Shown here: one piece after another, positions 61,761-64,000 of the stretch
How positions within the stretch are numbered: position 1 is the stretch's first letter
How the letters are laid out: every line of letters starts with the position of its first letter
DNA from: Corallococcus silvisoli
Lineage (GTDB): Bacteria; Myxococcota; Myxococcia; Myxococcales; Myxococcaceae
Direction of reading: 5' to 3'
NCBI RefSeq assembly: GCF_009909145.1
Contig: NZ_JAAAPJ010000026.1
Span: 1 to 64,000, forward strand
DNA: 64,000 nt
Position numbers and translations under genes: made by a program
Notes under the pieces: generated by a model
The model's database searches: none
Told to the model about the DNA's origin: nothing
Seen by the model: the letters and a program-made list of their open reading frames with translations, nothing else

Positions 61761-63095
61761 TCACGCGGGGGAGGGGGCCGCCGCGGGCTTCTTGCGCAGG
61801 AAGAGCACGAAGATGAGCGCGACGATGGAGATGCCCATGACGGTGATGAGGCCGTCCGCCGCGATGGTGGCCCGCGTGCCGATGCCGCGGAACTCCGACG
61901 CGTGGCCGTCCAGCGCGGTGGTGTAGCTGATGGCGAAGTTGGAGGCCGCGACGAAGAGCGAGTACTTCGTCGTCACCGCCGCGCCCTCGCTCACCATCTC
62001 CAGCACCATGCCGGCGAAGGCCGCGAAGCCCGCGCCGTTCGCCAGGCTGTACGCGAGCGAGCCCCAGATGTACGTGGTGGTCGTCATCGGGCCCGCGGCC
62101 ATCGCGAAGGCGCACAGCGCCGTGGCGCCGCCCATCAGCGCGTACGCGAGCTTGCGGTTCATCCGGTCCGACAGCCAGCCGCCCACCAGCGACCCCAGCG
62201 CTCCGGTGATGCCCATGCCCAGGCCGTTCACCAGCTCCACCGTGTGCTCCGGTACCTGGTACGCGCCCGCCATCGCGCTGAAGAGGTTGGTGAGCGCGCC
62301 GCAGCTCACCGGCGCCAGGCACAGGATGAGCATGATGAGCCCGTCGCGGCTGAAGGCCGTCTTCGCCAGGTCCACCACGATGCTCTTCACCCGCTCCAGC
62401 GCCGCCCGGAACAGCGGCCCGGAGGGGATGGCGGACGGGTCGTTGCGCTCGGTGATCCAGAAGATGCCCGCGCCGCTCGCCAGCACCAGCGTGGCCAGCA
62501 CGATGCCCGCGACCTGCCGGGAGAACTGGCTCGCCAGGAAGATGGCCAGCGCGCCCAGCAGGCTCGTGGAGCCCACGTTGCCCGCCATCTGCCAGCCGCC
62601 CGTGCGCCCCTTGTCGGACGGCTTGGACGTCGTGGCCATCAACGCGTTGAGCGCCGCGTGCGCCGTCGTCGCCGACGCCTGCAGCCCGGTGAGCATCAGC
62701 GTGAGGACGCCCAGGTGCTGCGCGGGCTCCGGCAACAGCGCGCACGCCAACAGGAGCAGCGCGGTGAGCAGCGTGCTCACGCCGTACCAGACCCGCCGCC
62801 ACGGCCCCAGGTCGATGAGCGGCACCCACAGCAGCTTCCACGCGTGGGGCGAGAACGCGGTGCCCGACAGCACGCCAATCTCCGCCAGCGGCATGCCGTC
62901 CTTCGCCAGCCAGTACGGCACCGCCGTCTGCAGGTAGCCCACGGCGGCGCCGAACTGCACCTCCAGCAAGCCGAACAACGGGGGCCAGGACCAACGCTCT
63001 TCGGCGGCGGGGACCGGGGCCGGAAGGGCGGTCTCTTGTTCAATCAAGGTCGACACCTGCGGGGTGGGGGGATGGCGGAGGGGGATTCTAGACAC
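61761..63095 (-). CDS. MFS transporter, AmpG-like
   Basis: About 444 residues with some 12 membrane helices. LPYWLAKDGMPLAEIG and HAWKLLWVPLIDL near the start resemble AmpG/SLC33-type permeases (muropeptide or acetyl-CoA carriers), and GGWLSDRMNRKLAYALMGG is the typical cytosolic loop. It could bring in cell-wall fragments or another anion; not decided by sequence. GTG 63095 is chosen because AGGAGG lies five to six bases upstream; ATG 63182 would add 29 residues of unlikely Arg-rich sequence. It is paired with a GNAT gene. Confidence 0.85.
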   Translation of the reverse strand: MSRIPLRHPPTPQVSTLIEQETALPAPVPAAEERWSWPPLFGLLEVQFGAAVGYLQTAVPYWLAKDGMPLAEIGVLSGTAFSPHAWKLLWVPLIDLGPWRRVWYGVSTLLTALLLLACALLPEPAQHLGVLTLMLTGLQASATTAHAALNALMATTSKPSDKGRTGGWQMAGNVGSTSLLGALAIFLASQFSRQVAGIVLATLVLASGAGIFWITERNDPSAIPSGPLFRAALERVKSIVVDLAKTAFSRDGLIMLILCLAPVSCGALTNLFSAMAGAYQVPEHTVELVNGLGMGITGALGSLVGGWLSDRMNRKLAYALMGGATALCAFAMAAGPMTTTTYIWGSLAYSLANGAGFAAFAGMVLEMVSEGAAVTTKYSLFVAASNFAISYTTALDGHASEFRGIGTRATIAADGLITVMGISIVALIFVLFLRKKPAAAPSPA

Positions 63096-63235
63096 CTCCC
63101 GCCTCCTGCACAGCGCGACGCGACGCGCCAAGAGGGCGGGCGCCCGCAGGGCCCGTGGCTCGAACGGGGAGTCCTGGTTCATAAGGGAAGCCAGGATTAG
63201 CTTGCCCGGGCTTCCTCCCCAACCCCGAGGTCCCG

Positions 63236-64000
63236 ATGACGTTGAAGACCCGCCTGCTGGTCGCCTCCGCGGCCGGCCTGTTCGCCGCCACGCCCGCCAT
63301 GGCCAAGCCGCTGGATGGCGCCAGCACCGATGTGATGATCCAGGGCTTCCACTGGAACTCCGCCAGCGCGGGCGGGTGGTGGAACACGGTGAAGAACAAC
63401 GCGGCCACGCTGAAGGCCGCGGGCTTCACGATGGTGTGGCTGCCGCCGCCGTCCGACGCGGCGTCCATCCAGGGCTACCTGCCCCGGCAGCTCAACGTGC
63501 TCAACTCCAGCTATGGCACGGAGGCGGAGCTGGCCGCCGCGCTGGCCGCGCTCAACGCGCAGGGCGTCAAGCCCATCGCGGACATCGTGGTGAACCACCG
63601 CGTGGGCACCGCCAACTGGGCGGACTTCACCAACCCCACCTGGCCGGGCTGCAACGCGGTGGTCCAGGGCGACGAGTGGACCAGCGCCTGCGGCAACGCA
63701 GACAGCGGCGAGGGCTACGCGGCGGCGCGCGACCTGGACCACTCGCAGGCGTTCGTGCGCGCGGACCTGAAGACGTGGATGAACAGCCGCCTGAAGGGCG
63801 TGGGCTTCGCGGGCTGGCGGTTCGACTTCGTGAAGGGCTTCGCGGGCGGGTACGTGAAGGAGTACGTGACGGACACCGCGCCGTGGTTCTGCGTCGGTGA
63901 GTACTGGCCCACCAACTCCTTCGACGCGAACAACCCCAACGACTGGAAGCAGCAGATCGTCAACTGGGTGGACGCCACCACCGGCACCTGCGCCGTGTTC
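63236..64000 (+). CDS. GH13 alpha-amylase, N-terminal part (runs off the window)
   Basis: First 255 residues. Signal peptide (LLVASAAGLFAATPAMA), then an alpha-amylase catalytic barrel: region I DIVVNH (116-121), region II GWRFDFVKG with nucleophile Asp197, region III VGEYWP with acid/base Glu222. FHWNSASAGGWWN near the start is typical of small bacterial or archaeal-type amylases. It is secreted and should cut starch or glycogen. GAGG five bases upstream of ATG 63236 supports the start. The end lies beyond the window, so intactness downstream cannot be judged. Confidence 0.93.
   Translation, partial: MTLKTRLLVASAAGLFAATPAMAKPLDGASTDVMIQGFHWNSASAGGWWNTVKNNAATLKAAGFTMVWLPPPSDAASIQGYLPRQLNVLNSSYGTEAELAAALAALNAQGVKPIADIVVNHRVGTANWADFTNPTWPGCNAVVQGDEWTSACGNADSGEGYAAARDLDHSQAFVRADLKTWMNSRLKGVGFAGWRFDFVKGFAGGYVKEYVTDTAPWFCVGEYWPTNSFDANNPNDWKQQIVNWVDATTGTCAVF

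Overview
The window is very GC-rich, densely coded DNA with strong G/C bias at third codon positions. It carries PEGA-domain Ser/Thr kinases, CHAT proteases, many lipoproteins and outer-membrane proteins, a DUF4215-type Cys-rich repeat and lipoxygenases. Together these point to a fruiting delta-group myxobacterium (Myxococcota; Corallococcus/Myxococcus-like). It reads as ordinary chromosome: no insertion sequences, phage genes, CRISPR arrays or tRNA genes were recognised. The first ~22 bases are the 3' end of a 5S rRNA followed by a strong rrn terminator.

Layout. 0.4-6 kb: PEGA-tailed membrane Ser/Thr kinase, then two coupled radical-SAM aminomutase paralogues. 6-9 kb: small secreted or lipoprotein genes, a sigma-region-4-like membrane protein and a SpoIID/LytB protein. 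9-17 kb: a housekeeping block queA-tgt-yajC-secD-secF, a terminator, then recJ and a YHS-like mini protein. 17-20.5 kb (minus strand): a putative gluzincin lipoprotein translationally coupled to an outer-membrane protein, and a second beta-barrel protein. 20.7-24 kb: aspS (with a residue typical of the non-discriminating form) and an OprB-like porin. 24-27.3 kb: three tandem JmjC/cupin_8-like proteins. The third has lost every metal ligand. A small Pro-rich ORF lies on the opposite strand between the first and second.

27-38.5 kb: TPR-CHAT protein, M14 carboxypeptidase, lipoproteins, a minus-strand set (ABM monooxygenase, iron alcohol dehydrogenase, endonuclease III) divergent from menB, then an unrecognised small-gene pair. 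38.5-44.4 kb: two divergent lipoxygenases and a cytochrome P450 directly behind the second, a plausible oxylipin pathway. 44.4-47.4 kb: ada with a coupled 2OG-Fe(II) oxygenase, and a deoxyhypusine-synthase-like gene. 47.6-57.3 kb: a chimeric C45/phospholipase-B-like protein with an M1-like tail, a Cys-rich secreted protein, a methyltransferase, a beta-lactamase-fold hydrolase and a sorbosone-dehydrogenase-like lipoprotein with duplicated C-terminal modules. 57.7-61.2 kb: a TetR-EmrB-EmrA efflux operon ending in a textbook terminator. 61.3-64 kb: GNAT acetyltransferase, AmpG-like transporter, and a GH13 alpha-amylase running off the right edge.

The two best candidates for undescribed biology are the JmjC trio with its inactive member and adjacent micro-ORF, and the lipoxygenase/lipoxygenase/P450 cluster, whose P450 has an atypical I-helix. 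All functions are read from sequence motifs; no database searches were run.
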